A stretch of 64,000 nt of DNA from Alcanivorax sp. (GTDB taxonomy: Bacteria > Pseudomonadota > Gammaproteobacteria > Pseudomonadales > Alcanivoracaceae). Positions 1 through 7,938 of the stretch are shown here, piece by piece. The translations under genes were made by a program, and so were the position numbers. The notes under the pieces are model-generated. The model saw only the letters and a program-made list of their open reading frames with translations. It made no database searches and was not told the origin of the DNA. The stretch lies in assembly GCF_002726155.1 (NCBI RefSeq), contig NZ_PBSH01000011.1, forward strand, positions 19,494 to 83,493. The letters are read 5' to 3'. The number at the start of each line of letters is the position of its first letter. Within the stretch, counting starts at the first letter, position 1.

Positions 1-314
1 CGTTTATTCTCGAACTGAGTAACGGCACGCTCACCAATATCAAGGGCTTTCAGGAGGATGATGCCGATCTGACCATTACCATTGATCGGGCCGATCTTGA
101 AAAAACCATGATGGGTAAAGTCAGCTTCGATGAGCAAATTGAATCTGGAAAAGCGAGCCTGGATGGGGACAGAGCCCCCTACGAGACCCTGAAAACGCTG
201 CTGACGCAGTTTGATATTGGTTTCGAAATTATGCCCGGCACTGGAGGAGAGCAGTCATCTACTGAGCGTGGGGCATTTGAGCAAGCCCCGGCAGCGGATA
301 CTTCCGGAGGCTGA
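1..314 (+). CDS. Alkyl sulfatase, C-terminal fragment (SCP2-like domain), partial
   Basis: Open from the window edge, reading from base 3 to a TGA stop. The 103 visible residues look like the C-terminal SCP2/sterol-carrier-like domain of SdsA1/BDS1 alkyl sulfatases: a strand-rich start, then the NGTLTN and DADLTITIDRADLE segments and a short helix before a low-complexity tail. In this family an N-terminal metallo-beta-lactamase domain hydrolyses the sulfate ester of alkyl sulfates such as SDS, and the C-terminal domain forms a hydrophobic pocket for the alkyl chain. The catalytic domain lies outside the window, so the assignment rests on this tail only. A strong terminator follows about 80 bases after the stop. 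Confidence 0.72.
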   Translation, partial: FILELSNGTLTNIKGFQEDDADLTITIDRADLEKTMMGKVSFDEQIESGKASLDGDRAPYETLKTLLTQFDIGFEIMPGTGGEQSSTERGAFEQAPAADTSGG

Positions 315-392
315 TTCAAACTGCGTGATGGGGCTTGTTGTTATTGCTGATCGGCCAGTGTCGGCGGTGCAGGTGGCAAGCTCCTGCACCAT

Positions 393-420
393 AAAAAACC
401 GCGCCTAGGCGCGGTTTTTT
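393..420 (+). terminator. Rho-independent terminator after the alkyl sulfatase gene
   Basis: Perfect inverted repeat CCGCGCC/GGCGCGG with A-run before and T-run after, so it could work in both directions. It closes the transcription unit ending at 314. Confidence 0.85.
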
Positions 421-539
421 ATGAGGTAGAAAAAGCAAGATCTGATCCTCATGTCCCCCTCAATAAAAACGTCCCTCTGGCCCTGAGTAACCGCACGCTA
501 CGCCCGTGAACGCCGCAATAGTGCCACCAAGGTTGGTGA

Positions 540-623
540 GCTGGTCATGGCGTCCCGTTTACTCTGTCCCAGTTCGGCGATACCGGCATCTTCTTCAAGC
601 ACCAACGGTATGAGGATCGCTAG
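540..623 (+). pseudogene. Possible C-terminal remnant of an unidentified gene
   Basis: The stretch 421-932 has no convincing intact gene. Within it, a short open frame between an in-frame TGA (537-539) and a TAG (621-623) encodes a protein-like tail ending FFKHQRYEDR, followed about 30 bases later by a strong terminator (654-686). That arrangement suggests the 3' end of a decayed or rearranged gene. The family is not recognised and it could be chance. Confidence 0.2.
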
Positions 624-653
624 GGGAGAGCGATAACCAGAGGCGCAACCCTC

Positions 654-686
654 AAGCCCGGGTGACGGAAGTCCCCGGGCTTTTTT
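654..686 (+). terminator. Rho-independent terminator in a gene-poor stretch
   Basis: Stem AAGCCCGGG/CCCGGGCTT followed by six T residues. No intact gene precedes it on the plus strand, so it probably marks the end of a lost gene (see 540-623). The rest of 687-930 shows no gene or clear signal. Confidence 0.75.
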
Positions 687-929
687 GTGTCTGCCCGAGC
701 GGTCCCTGCCTCATGCTCACCGGACGAGGGTGTCTTGCTTGTAGGATATGGCTTACAGAAAAAGCTAAACAGTTGATATAAAGTGATTTTCAGGGAAAGG
801 GGAATTCGGGATAACTCAGGAAATAACCCGCTGATTCGAGTTTTGTCAGGTGAGAAAGGTTATCAACTTTTCTCTATCCTATTGTGTTGACTGGATCTTA
901 TGGCGGAGGCGGGCGGTGGTTGATTAAGA

Positions 930-936
930 GTTATGT
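930..936 (+). other. Putative integron recombination core (left boundary of cassette 1)
   Basis: GTTATGT resembles the GTTRRRY simple site at which integron cassettes are joined. With the equivalent core at 1334-1340 it bounds a cassette of about 404 bp holding one gene. No inverse core lies just upstream, so the left side is either an attI remnant or a secondary site, not another attC. Confidence 0.45.
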
Positions 937-995
937 CGAAAAAAGATATGTCGAACGGTTCGACTGAATACGCTGTTAAGCAGTTAAGGATAAAC

Positions 996-1274
996 ATGAA
1001 AATTTACGGACACGCAGACAATATTTACGATGCAGTTGATGCGGTAGTTGAACACGGAGTGGCAGCGGTTGAGGGGACGAAGACTCCTGCCGTCAATTAT
1101 GCCAACCGCATTATTGAAGCATTAGCTGTTTATCCAGATGTGGCCGCAACCATTGGCTATCAAAATGTAGTAAATGAGGGTTACCTTTACTATGTCTTTG
1201 ATACAAATAAGTTCGGGTGCGGGGATAGCCGCTTAAAAGAAATAATTAATGAAATTGATGAATCAAATGCTTAA
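996..1274 (+). CDS. Integron cassette protein of unknown function (cassette 1)
   Basis: A 92-residue protein starting at ATG 996, chosen because AAGGA sits five bases upstream. In-frame ATGs at 933 and 948 would add up to 21 residues but have weaker ribosome binding sites. It has no signal peptide or membrane segment and looks like a small soluble alpha/beta protein. No family is recognised. Base use is clearly AT-richer than the neighbouring genes. Its stop codon TAA (1272-1274) lies inside the left core of an attC site, the usual tight packing of an integron gene cassette. Horizontal acquisition is inferred from composition and the attC. Confidence 0.7.
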   Translation: MKIYGHADNIYDAVDAVVEHGVAAVEGTKTPAVNYANRIIEALAVYPDVAATIGYQNVVNEGYLYYVFDTNKFGCGDSRLKEIINEIDESNA

Positions 1275-1340
1275 CAACGCGCTGCTGGCGGACAAATTTT
1301 CCGCTGCGCTCCAAATTTGCCGCAGAGCGCGGCGTTATGG
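1269..1340 (+). other. attC site (59-base element) of an integron gene cassette
   Basis: The left end GCTTAAC matches the inverse core RYYYAAC and the right end GTTATGG is close to the core GTTRRRY. Between them the two arms are an imperfect inverted repeat: the AACGC/GCGTT outer parts and the ACAAATTT/AAATTTG inner parts pair, with an unpaired base on one side, flanking a short centre (about 1300-1309). The length of about 72 bp is typical. It directly follows a small AT-rich gene and precedes a second one, as in cassette arrays. Confidence 0.8.
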
Positions 1341-1355
1341 CCCAAATGGAGAGTC

Positions 1356-1805
1356 ATGAAGAAATTCCTAGCATCGTTATTTGGTATTGCCTCAGTCACT
1401 GCTAGTGCGGCGGGAATACAAGTAATTACAGTTGATGAACAGCATATCCAAATGGGGCTGGCCGAAGGTCAAGTGGGCGAATACTACGCAATAAAACCAG
1501 CTATTGAAATTGAGCTAGATGCTTCAAACTATAAATTTCCGGCTATCCTTGGGCAAGAATCAAATGAACCAAACGCGATTCAACTCATAATCGATAATGA
1601 GCATCAATATACAGCGTATTGGGAGCCTGGCGTAACGAAGTACACACTTAATAATGCTACGCTGGTGCCACGGTTTAAGGACTTTAATGGTTTCAACTCT
1701 GGAGACCAATTTGTAATTGCCATTGGCGTCTTGGTAATTGATCACGTGAAAAAAGAACAAGCATTTAAAGTGCAATGGGTAGGTATGGGCAAAGTCCAGC
1801 CATAA
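1356..1805 (+). CDS. Integron cassette protein, exported, unknown function (cassette 2)
   Basis: A 149-residue protein from ATG 1356, with GGAGAG a few bases upstream. A reading from 1317 would start inside the attC site and is unlikely. Residues 1-19 form a classic signal peptide (MKKFLASLFG..., Ala-rich cleavage region), so the mature protein is probably periplasmic or secreted. The remainder looks beta-rich, with no motif I can name and only a couple of aromatic clusters. It lies 15 bases downstream of the attC core of cassette 1 and shares its AT-rich composition, so it is read as the second gene of a small cassette array. Confidence 0.7.
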   Translation: MKKFLASLFGIASVTASAAGIQVITVDEQHIQMGLAEGQVGEYYAIKPAIEIELDASNYKFPAILGQESNEPNAIQLIIDNEHQYTAYWEPGVTKYTLNNATLVPRFKDFNGFNSGDQFVIAIGVLVIDHVKKEQAFKVQWVGMGKVQP

Positions 1806-1821
1806 CAAGTGGCTGCACCGG
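1800..1821 (+). other. Truncated attC-like left arm after cassette 2
   Basis: The cassette 2 stop codon runs into CATAACAAGTGGCTGCACCG, which looks like the left (inverse-core) half of a second attC. No matching right arm or GTTRRRY core follows, and sequence resembling an insertion-sequence end (TTAGTGGACACC, 1841-1852) comes soon after. The attC therefore appears to have been cut by a rearrangement. This is suggestive only. Confidence 0.4.
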
Positions 1822-1903
1822 AAAATGTAGTTCCCGAGCTTTAGTGGACACCTTCTCCTAATCAAAGAACCTGCCCAGCCTCACCGACAAACCCCACAAC
1901 AAA

Positions 1904-1931
1904 AAAACGCCCACCTTTCGGTGGGCGTTTT
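1904..1931 (-). terminator. Terminator for the outer-membrane protein gene
   Basis: Inverted repeat ACGCCCACC/GGTGGGCGT. On the minus strand it is followed by a run of T residues (the A-run at 1901-1907), placing it correctly after the gene ending at 1971. Confidence 0.85.
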
Positions 1932-1970
1932 GCGTGCAGCGTGATGCCTGAAGCGTGCTGCATGTCCTGA

Positions 1971-2489
1971 TCAGAACCGGCCGTTCAGGCCCAGTCCCAG
2001 GTTGGTCACTTCGTCGCCGCTGCGATCCACCACCCGCATGTATTCCAGGTTGATGAACAGGGTTTTGGTGATGGTGAAATCTACTCCCAGGCCCAAAGAC
2101 AGGTCTTTGTAGTTTTCCCCGTCGGAGCCGCCGAAAGCGTTTTTCTCGGTGGTTTCCATGTAGGTGGCACCGATCAGGCCGTAGGGGCGTACCGGCATGG
2201 TGTTGGGGAACTGGCCGCGAAAGTAGGCGCCGTAGTAACGGTCGATTTCCACGTCCACGTTGTTGCTCAGCTCATCTTCACCGACGCCCAGGCCCAGGCG
2301 TACTTCGCCACCGAGGGTTTCGTCGCGGTTGATCCAGCTGCCGAACTTGAATTGCAGGGCTTTGGGGTCAGCGCTGGAGGTGGTGTTATCCGGCTCGATG
2401 TCGCTGCTGATGATATCGATACCGGCAAAACCGCCGGCGTTGGCGAAAAGGGGCATTGCCAAAGCAGCGGCAAACAATACTTTTTTCAT
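1971..2489 (-). CDS. Small outer-membrane beta-barrel protein
   Basis: 172 residues from ATG 2489, preceded by GGGAGAACCC. A start four codons upstream is possible but lacks this spacing. A signal peptide with cleavage near ANA-GG is followed by alternating amphipathic strands rich in Gly, Tyr and Phe. It ends with the C-terminal Phe (GLGLNGRF) that marks proteins folded by the Bam machinery. It resembles OmpW/OMP_b-brl type 8-stranded barrels (PF13505-like). Function unknown; it stands alone with its own terminator, next to but not clearly part of the zinc genes upstream. Confidence 0.75.
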   Translation of the reverse strand: MKKVLFAAALAMPLFANAGGFAGIDIISSDIEPDNTTSSADPKALQFKFGSWINRDETLGGEVRLGLGVGEDELSNNVDVEIDRYYGAYFRGQFPNTMPVRPYGLIGATYMETTEKNAFGGSDGENYKDLSLGLGVDFTITKTLFINLEYMRVVDRSGDEVTNLGLGLNGRF

Positions 2490-2664
2490 GGGTTCTCCCA
2501 CTGGATGTGAAGTCTCGACGCAATAATAGAGTGATTGTAGTGAAAAGTGGGGGCGACGGCGACCGGGCCGTTTGAGGGGATGTTAGGGAAGGGCGGGAGG
2601 GGCGGGGGTGCCTGCAGGGGATGCAAAGTGCATCGCCTGCAGGCGGCCTCCTGTGGTTCAGAGC

Positions 2665-3978
2665 TTAGTGGTCGTCGTCATGATCGTGCTCGTCTTCGTC
2701 GCTATGTTCTTCTTCATGGTCGCTATCAAGACCGGCCCAGGCCAATGCTGCGGGCGGGAAGGTCAGGCTGAGTGGGGATTCCAGGCTGCCTTCTTCAAGA
2801 TGCACGACAACGATGGCGTTGTTGTCGGTATCCGAAAGAAAGATATGCGCAGGCTCGCCGGCCACGGCCATTTGGGTATTGCCCGGGGCGATGGCATCTT
2901 CCACGTGGGCGTGCTCACTCCAGTCAGCGGTGTCGAAAATACGCAGGTCACCGGCATCATCCAGCAACACAAGGTGTTCCCCGTGGGGATCCAGGCGGTG
3001 GCTTTCCAGTGTTACGGCGGCGCCTTCGGTCCAGTCCAGTTCTTCGGCGTCACCGTCTTCCGGGTGGATGACAAGGATACGGTCACCGGCATAACCCACA
3101 AAGTGGCTCAGTTCGTGATGACTGTCGAAGCTGCCGATACGCTCGCCGGCCCCCAGGCCAAGAGTGGCGTTGGTGACTTTCTCGGCGGTGAAATCCTCTC
3201 CGTCCTGATGGACGATCAGGATGCCGTCGCTACAGCCGAACACCGAGTAGTCTTCGTTGGAGCCGGCGCCATGAAGGTCCGGGCAAGTCGGCGCGATGGT
3301 GTCTTCCTTGTGATAGTGATCGCCATGCTGATGGTAGACATCAACGGTTTCCGGGAGGCCGGAAGCGGCAGTGCGGAAGGTGGCCAGCAGTACATCGCCG
3401 CGGGGCTCGGCCACACCATGGTGGGCACTGGCGAGGGTCTGGCTGGCTACGCTGGAAGCGGTTTCCAGCGATTCATCAGTGAGCAGTTCCACCTTGGCCA
3501 TGACGGCGCTGGCGGCATCGCCGTCATAGAACAGGGCGGCCTGTTCTCCGTGGACCCGGAAGTGGGTGGGCGCCGGGCCGGTGAGGGTGCCCGCAAAGGT
3601 GGGGATCACTTCGTCCACATGGTCGTCATGCAGGTAGAGCCCGCCATCGACGATCTGTACCTGGTTGTCGTCTCGTTGCATGGCCAGGACAAAGCGCTTG
3701 CCCGGGCTGGTGTAAAGCGCGCTGGCGTCGTGGTCCAGGGAGAGGGTGCCGGGTAGCAGGGCGCCGGCCTCCAGGTCATACACATACAGCTGGGTGCCGT
3801 CGTCATCGGCGGCAATCACCAGTCGGCCGGGATGATCACTCTCGGCATGGTCGTGTTCATCTTCACTGCTGCCCAGCGAGCTGGTGCCGGTTTCGTTACA
3901 GCCGGCCATGGCGAGGGCGGCAAGCAGGGACAGGGGCAGGGCTGCGTTTTGTTTCAGGTTTTTCATCATGCGTTGCAT
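2665..3978 (-). CDS. aztD: AztD-like zinc chaperone, His-rich lipoprotein
   Basis: 437 residues from ATG 3978, chosen for the GGAG upstream; an ATG at 3990 is also in frame. A lipobox (LAMAGC) gives a lipid-anchored protein. Near-N-terminal (EDEHDHAESDH) and C-terminal (DEDEHDHDDDH) acidic/histidine tracts flank a repeated-strand body with YVYDLEAG, ALYTSPGKR and PAPTHFRVHG segments typical of the AztD beta-propeller family. AztD proteins are periplasmic zinc metallochaperones that hand Zn(II) to an ABC solute-binding protein. Here the gene follows a ZnuD-like receptor in the same direction, which supports a role in receiving zinc after outer-membrane import. Known AztD is soluble, and the lipid anchor is unusual to my knowledge. 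No aztABC genes are nearby. Confidence 0.78.
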   Translation of the reverse strand: MQRMMKNLKQNAALPLSLLAALAMAGCNETGTSSLGSSEDEHDHAESDHPGRLVIAADDDGTQLYVYDLEAGALLPGTLSLDHDASALYTSPGKRFVLAMQRDDNQVQIVDGGLYLHDDHVDEVIPTFAGTLTGPAPTHFRVHGEQAALFYDGDAASAVMAKVELLTDESLETASSVASQTLASAHHGVAEPRGDVLLATFRTAASGLPETVDVYHQHGDHYHKEDTIAPTCPDLHGAGSNEDYSVFGCSDGILIVHQDGEDFTAEKVTNATLGLGAGERIGSFDSHHELSHFVGYAGDRILVIHPEDGDAEELDWTEGAAVTLESHRLDPHGEHLVLLDDAGDLRIFDTADWSEHAHVEDAIAPGNTQMAVAGEPAHIFLSDTDNNAIVVVHLEEGSLESPLSLTFPPAALAWAGLDSDHEEEHSDEDEHDHDDDH

Positions 3979-4051
3979 GGTGTTCTCCATATTCGTGTTG
4001 TTGTGTCCGGCGGAGTAAAGGCGCCGGCACAGATGCCGTTAACGTTGCGGC

Positions 4052-6118
4052 TTAAAATTCAATGCGGGTACCCACGGTGACGTTGCGACCTGGCTCCGGC
4101 ACGGTGCTGGCAAGGAAGGAAGAGTGGTTGAATACTTCTTCTCCTAACAGGTTGTTGCCGCGCACATAGAAGGTGTAGCGCTGGTCGCCACGGAGCCGGT
4201 AGCTAAGGGTCGCGTTGACCATGTCGTAGGACGGGGTGGTGTCCTCAAAGCCAGCGATCTGGTCCTGTGCAAAGCTGCGGTAGAACTCCAGTTCTCCGTC
4301 GAAGTTGCCCAAGTAGCTATTGAGACGCGTGCCTAGCCGTTTGGCGGGGATGCGGGGCAGGTAGCCGCCATCATCGAAGGTCGCGCGCACCGTATCACCA
4401 AAGACCGTGATCCCTACCGGGTCGATGCCGTAGTAGCTTAGCGAGGCTTCGGCACCGGTGAAGGTGGCGTCACGCTGGCTGTACTTGATCAGACGAAAGT
4501 CTTCGATCTGGTCGAGGGTACGGGCATAGATGTAGTTGTTGATGCGGTTTTCGAAGATGCCCAGATCAAACAGCCAGTCGCCCTGGGTCTTGCGCAGGTT
4601 CAGGTTGGCGTTGAGGCTGACTTCGTCATCCAGATCGCTCTGCCCGCCACCGCAGTCGCTGAGCAGGCCGCACTCGTAAGTGTTGGTCGCCAGATGAACG
4701 CCTTCTGCATAGAGCTCCTGGGCGCTGGGTGCACGGCCAGAGTGACCCACAGACAACACCAACTCATAACCGGGCACAAAGGCCCAGTTGGCTGCGCCCG
4801 AGAAAGAGGCATTGTCCGCGGTGACTTTGGCAAGAGCCTGGCCATTGCGGTCGTCCGGTGTTTGCGTCAGGTGCTCCTGGCGCGCCCCAAGCTCAAAGGA
4901 CCATTGCTCATTGAGGATGTATTCCTCTACCGCAAAGACGGCAATGGATTCGGTCTCTGTCTTCGGCACGAAGGCTTCGCCACCCAGTGAGCTGAAGTCG
5001 AATTGGGTGTACTGCAGGCCCACAACGCCGCGCCAGTTACCCAGCGGTTTGTGTTCCACTTCCAGTCGCGCATCGCCGCCCCTGTTGGTGAAGGTGCTGC
5101 CGATGGCGCCTTCCTCAATTTCGTGGTGGCGATAATCGGTGTGATTGCCACGGAAGCGAATGGCGGTCACCCCGGCGAAGGGCTCGCGGTATTCACCACG
5201 GGCATCCACCCGGCGGCTGGCCAGGTCCACATAGGGGACAACCTCGCCATGGTCATGGGTATGTGAAGAGGTGGGGCAGCTCAGGCTGGTGCCGCTGGCC
5301 TCGCACTCCTCGAATTCGTGGCTGTGGCCGGGCAGGCCGTAGTTGTCGCGGCGATAGCTGTAGGCCATGCCGAAGTAGCCCTGATCCCCGATCCAGGAGG
5401 CGCCAATGCTGCCATTGTCGCTTTCCGCATAGGTGCCGGGCACGGTGAGTTCTTCGAAGCCATTCACTTCGTAGTCGTCTGCGTCGCGGCGACTGCCTTC
5501 CACCCGAAACACCAGATTGTCGGTGGCAGAGACGGTGAGGCCGGCGGCAGTGGCGTTCTCATCGGCCACGGTATTGGCCCGGGCTGCCACGAAACCCTCC
5601 ACGTCTTCGCGAGGGCGCTGGGTGGGGATGCGGCTGTCCAGCACATTCACAACACCACCGCTGGCACCGCTGCCATAGAGCAGGGTGGATGGGCCGCGCA
5701 GCACTTCTATCTGGCGCGCCAGCAGGGGGTCCACCGTGACCGCGTGATCAGGGGAGATACTGGAGGCATCCAGTACCTGGGAGCCATCATTGAGCACCCC
5801 CACTCGTGGGCCGCCCTGACCGCGAATGACGGGTCGGCTGGCGCCGCCGCCAAAGGTGTCACTGTGGACACCGGGCTGGTCTTTCAGGGTTTCCCCGAGG
5901 GTGTTCTGGCCTTTCTGGGTGAGGGTTTGTTGGTCCATCACCGAATAGGGTGTGCTGGGGCTGTCACTGCCCAGCGGCAGGGCGGACACGTCCACTTGCT
6001 TCAGCTCGTGGGCCTGGTCGGCGGCTGCGCTGTTGTTTTCAGCATCGGCCAATACTGCCGTGGGCACCAACAGGGCCACGGCGACGCACCCGGTCAGGGT
6101 CTGGCGTCGAAATATCAT
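4052..6118 (-). CDS. znuD: TonB-dependent zinc receptor, ZnuD-like
   Basis: 688 residues starting at ATG 6118 after AGAGG. Signal peptide (about 1-24), a TonB-box/plug region with LKDQPGVHSD and RPVIRGQGGPRV, then a 22-strand barrel ending in Phe (TVGTRIEF). An extracellular loop carries a His/Cys-rich metal-binding stretch (GHSHEFEECEASG, then SSHTHDHG), the hallmark of ZnuD-type receptors that import zinc (sometimes haem) with TonB energy. An AztD-like zinc chaperone follows 73 bases downstream, so zinc is the likely cargo. I could not find a convincing Zur palindrome in the 198 bases upstream. Confidence 0.85.
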   Translation of the reverse strand: MIFRRQTLTGCVAVALLVPTAVLADAENNSAAADQAHELKQVDVSALPLGSDSPSTPYSVMDQQTLTQKGQNTLGETLKDQPGVHSDTFGGGASRPVIRGQGGPRVGVLNDGSQVLDASSISPDHAVTVDPLLARQIEVLRGPSTLLYGSGASGGVVNVLDSRIPTQRPREDVEGFVAARANTVADENATAAGLTVSATDNLVFRVEGSRRDADDYEVNGFEELTVPGTYAESDNGSIGASWIGDQGYFGMAYSYRRDNYGLPGHSHEFEECEASGTSLSCPTSSHTHDHGEVVPYVDLASRRVDARGEYREPFAGVTAIRFRGNHTDYRHHEIEEGAIGSTFTNRGGDARLEVEHKPLGNWRGVVGLQYTQFDFSSLGGEAFVPKTETESIAVFAVEEYILNEQWSFELGARQEHLTQTPDDRNGQALAKVTADNASFSGAANWAFVPGYELVLSVGHSGRAPSAQELYAEGVHLATNTYECGLLSDCGGGQSDLDDEVSLNANLNLRKTQGDWLFDLGIFENRINNYIYARTLDQIEDFRLIKYSQRDATFTGAEASLSYYGIDPVGITVFGDTVRATFDDGGYLPRIPAKRLGTRLNSYLGNFDGELEFYRSFAQDQIAGFEDTTPSYDMVNATLSYRLRGDQRYTFYVRGNNLLGEEVFNHSSFLASTVPEPGRNVTVGTRIEF

Positions 6119-6316
6119 AACTACCTCTGTCTCTAGCGTTCATGCAGGGCATGAATGAGGGCGCGAGTAAAAGGGCGCAGCCGAAAAGAAAGCAGCTGGC
6201 CGGACTCGTGCCGGAAACACGTTTGTTGCTGATCGCAGGCAGGCGCAGCAGGCCCGGCTCTCATTGAGAGGGGCAAAAGGCGATGCGCCAGTATGATCAG
6301 GGATCAGTAACGGGAA

Positions 6317-6637
6317 TCAGGCAGAGACAGGAGGGCCGCGGGGTGGATAGGGGTTGCGTTCGCTGCGGTGAACCACGGTGGTGGTGAGAGGCAGCGGGGT
6401 GGGTTCCACCCGTTGAGTGACGGGGGTGTTGTAAACGCTGGGCAAGGCCAGCAGGCCGTGCCCATGGGTACATACCTGGCAATCAGCGGAAGCCAGCAGC
6501 TCCTTGGTGGGGCTGTGTTGGCCGGCGTCGATGTGGGCTGGGGCGTGCCATGCCAGCAGCAGCTGGGCACAGAACAGCCCGAGCACCAGAGACAGGGAAA
6601 GGCCGCGACGGTATTGGCTCAGCATGGCGGGGATCAT
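6317..6637 (-). CDS. Small Cys/His protein linked to metal uptake genes (DUF2946-like)
   Basis: 106 residues. An N-terminal hydrophobic segment (SLSLVLGLFCAQLLLAWHAPAH) acts as signal or membrane anchor. It is followed by a CQVCTHGHG motif that could bind a metal ion, then a Pro-rich tail. Small proteins of this general type (DUF2946 and relatives) are commonly found beside outer-membrane metal receptors. The start ATG overlaps the stop of yidD by four bases, so the two are translationally coupled. The znuD-like gene follows after 198 bases that hold no other gene. Function is not established. Confidence 0.55.
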   Translation of the reverse strand: MIPAMLSQYRRGLSLSLVLGLFCAQLLLAWHAPAHIDAGQHSPTKELLASADCQVCTHGHGLLALPSVYNTPVTQRVEPTPLPLTTTVVHRSERNPYPPRGPPVSA

Positions 6638-6915
6638 TGTGACGTACCCCCGTTATTGTCACCGCAGAGCGGTGTGCAACGGTGCTGTTCCTGGTCGGGC
6701 TCGGTGCCGGGTACATAGTCAAAACCACCCGGGTGCCAGGGATGGCACTTGCACAGTCGCTTTGCTGCCAGTGCGCTGCCGCGCAGGCTGCCATGGGCAA
6801 CTACCGCCTGCCGGGCATATTCCGAGCAGGTGGGGTAGAAGCGGCATTGATTGCCTATCCAGGGGCTTAGCGCCTTCTGGTATAGCCAGATGGCGCCAAG
6901 CAGAAGCGATTTCAC
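6634..6915 (-). CDS. yidD: Membrane protein insertion efficiency factor YidD
   Basis: 93 residues from GTG 6915. It carries the family signature almost throughout: LYQKALSPWIGNQCRFYPTC, SEYA, then KRLCKCHPWHPGGFDYVP. YidD is a small inner-membrane-associated protein that assists YidC in membrane protein insertion. The normal place for yidD is between rnpA and yidC. Here it instead heads a group of metal-uptake genes and overlaps a small Cys/His gene. It also ends with an extra CTPLC-containing tail that could bind metal. Whether it is the only copy in the genome cannot be judged from this window. Confidence 0.88.
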   Translation of the reverse strand: MKSLLLGAIWLYQKALSPWIGNQCRFYPTCSEYARQAVVAHGSLRGSALAAKRLCKCHPWHPGGFDYVPGTEPDQEQHRCTPLCGDNNGGTSQ

Positions 6916-7091
6916 GAGCGAATTTCTGCCTGTCGTTAAATGTTGTGAGTTGTAAAAAATCCATGATATAGCCATCGCGTGGGGAGATACCAGCGCTGTT
7001 CCATGGTCGTAATACGCACAGTGATAAAAAAACGTTGTGATTTCATGACACTGCAACGGCAATGGAAGCAGCAAGGTAGCAAGGAGAGACC

Positions 7092-7796
7092 ATGAAAAAA
7101 GCCACAGGATGGACCCGCCCGGTACGCGTCTCAGCACTGGCCGTTACCCTGATGTTGTCTGCCGGTTCCATGGCAGCAGATTGGGAAACCGTGAACGAAG
7201 GCAGCGCCCGCACGGATATCAGCACCTATGAAAAAGCCATGGAGGACAGCCCGGTAAAAGCGTTTCGGGGTGTCACCGAAGTGCAGGCGCCGGTATTGAG
7301 CGTGTTGGCGGTAATGGCCGATGCCAGTGCGTGTTCCGAATGGTTGTATCAGTGCCAGTCGCTGGAACTGCGTGATAACGATCAGGCCTACATTCGTTTC
7401 AAAGGCATCTGGCCGGCCAAGGACCGCGATGCCCTGATCAAGACCCGGACCACCCAGAATGAGGAAACCGGTGCCATTACCCTGGCCTCCCACGCGGTGG
7501 ACGGTGAGCCGGAGCAGGAGGGTTATGTGCGCGTTGCCGCGCTGGAAGACCAGTTCATCCTGACGCCGCTGGACAATGGCTGGACCCGCATCGAGTTTGA
7601 AACTTTTATCGACCCGGGCGGCAATGTGTCATCGGTGGCGAACGTGATTTCCCACAAGGCGCCCCAGGAAACCCTGCAGGGATTGCGTGAGATGGCCAGC
7701 AGTGAAACCTATCAGAATGCCAAGCTGGATAGCGCCCTGAAACGCTACCCGGAATTGAAAGGCATGGACTTGCCGCAGAGCCATACACCGGAATGA
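7092..7796 (+). CDS. START-domain lipid-binding protein, exported (copy 1)
   Basis: 234 residues with a signal peptide ending near SMAA-DW. The body matches bacterial START/SRPBCC proteins: an initial basic/acidic strand, YEKAMEDSPVKAFRGV, then RFKGIWPAKDRD and FETFIDPGGN motifs. START domains form a helix-grip pocket that binds lipids, sterols or other hydrophobic molecules. The export signal suggests a periplasmic carrier or enzyme. The ATG follows AAGGAGAG with good spacing. A paralogue lies 142 bases downstream, so this is a tandem duplication. No substrate can be read from the sequence. Confidence 0.82.
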   Translation: MKKATGWTRPVRVSALAVTLMLSAGSMAADWETVNEGSARTDISTYEKAMEDSPVKAFRGVTEVQAPVLSVLAVMADASACSEWLYQCQSLELRDNDQAYIRFKGIWPAKDRDALIKTRTTQNEETGAITLASHAVDGEPEQEGYVRVAALEDQFILTPLDNGWTRIEFETFIDPGGNVSSVANVISHKAPQETLQGLREMASSETYQNAKLDSALKRYPELKGMDLPQSHTPE

Positions 7797-7841
7797 ACAA
7801 GGCTGTTGGCTCTAATAGGGTTACCAGGGTTAATAAAGAGG

Positions 7842-7878
7842 AGCGCCGGTAATTGGGGCCAATCCCCCGGCCGGCGCT
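7842..7878 (+). terminator. Hairpin between the two START genes, possible terminator
   Basis: AGCGCCGG/CCGGCGCT arms around a GC-rich loop, with TTGTTT downstream. The T-run is short, so termination may be partial. Confidence 0.45.
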
Positions 7879-7938
7879 TGTTTCCCCGCCCCCTGGCCGC
7901 ATACTGCGGCCAGCATGCTGTTTAGCGTATTTTGACAA

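Noticed and set aside
2608..3756. Plus-strand open frame of 382 codons opposite the AztD-like gene
   Set aside because: The minus strand has the lipobox, propeller motifs and His tracts; the plus frame is a shadow.
6119..6316. Zur box upstream of the ZnuD-like gene
   Set aside because: No palindrome near the GTTATA-type Zur consensus could be found by eye; zinc control stays an assumption.
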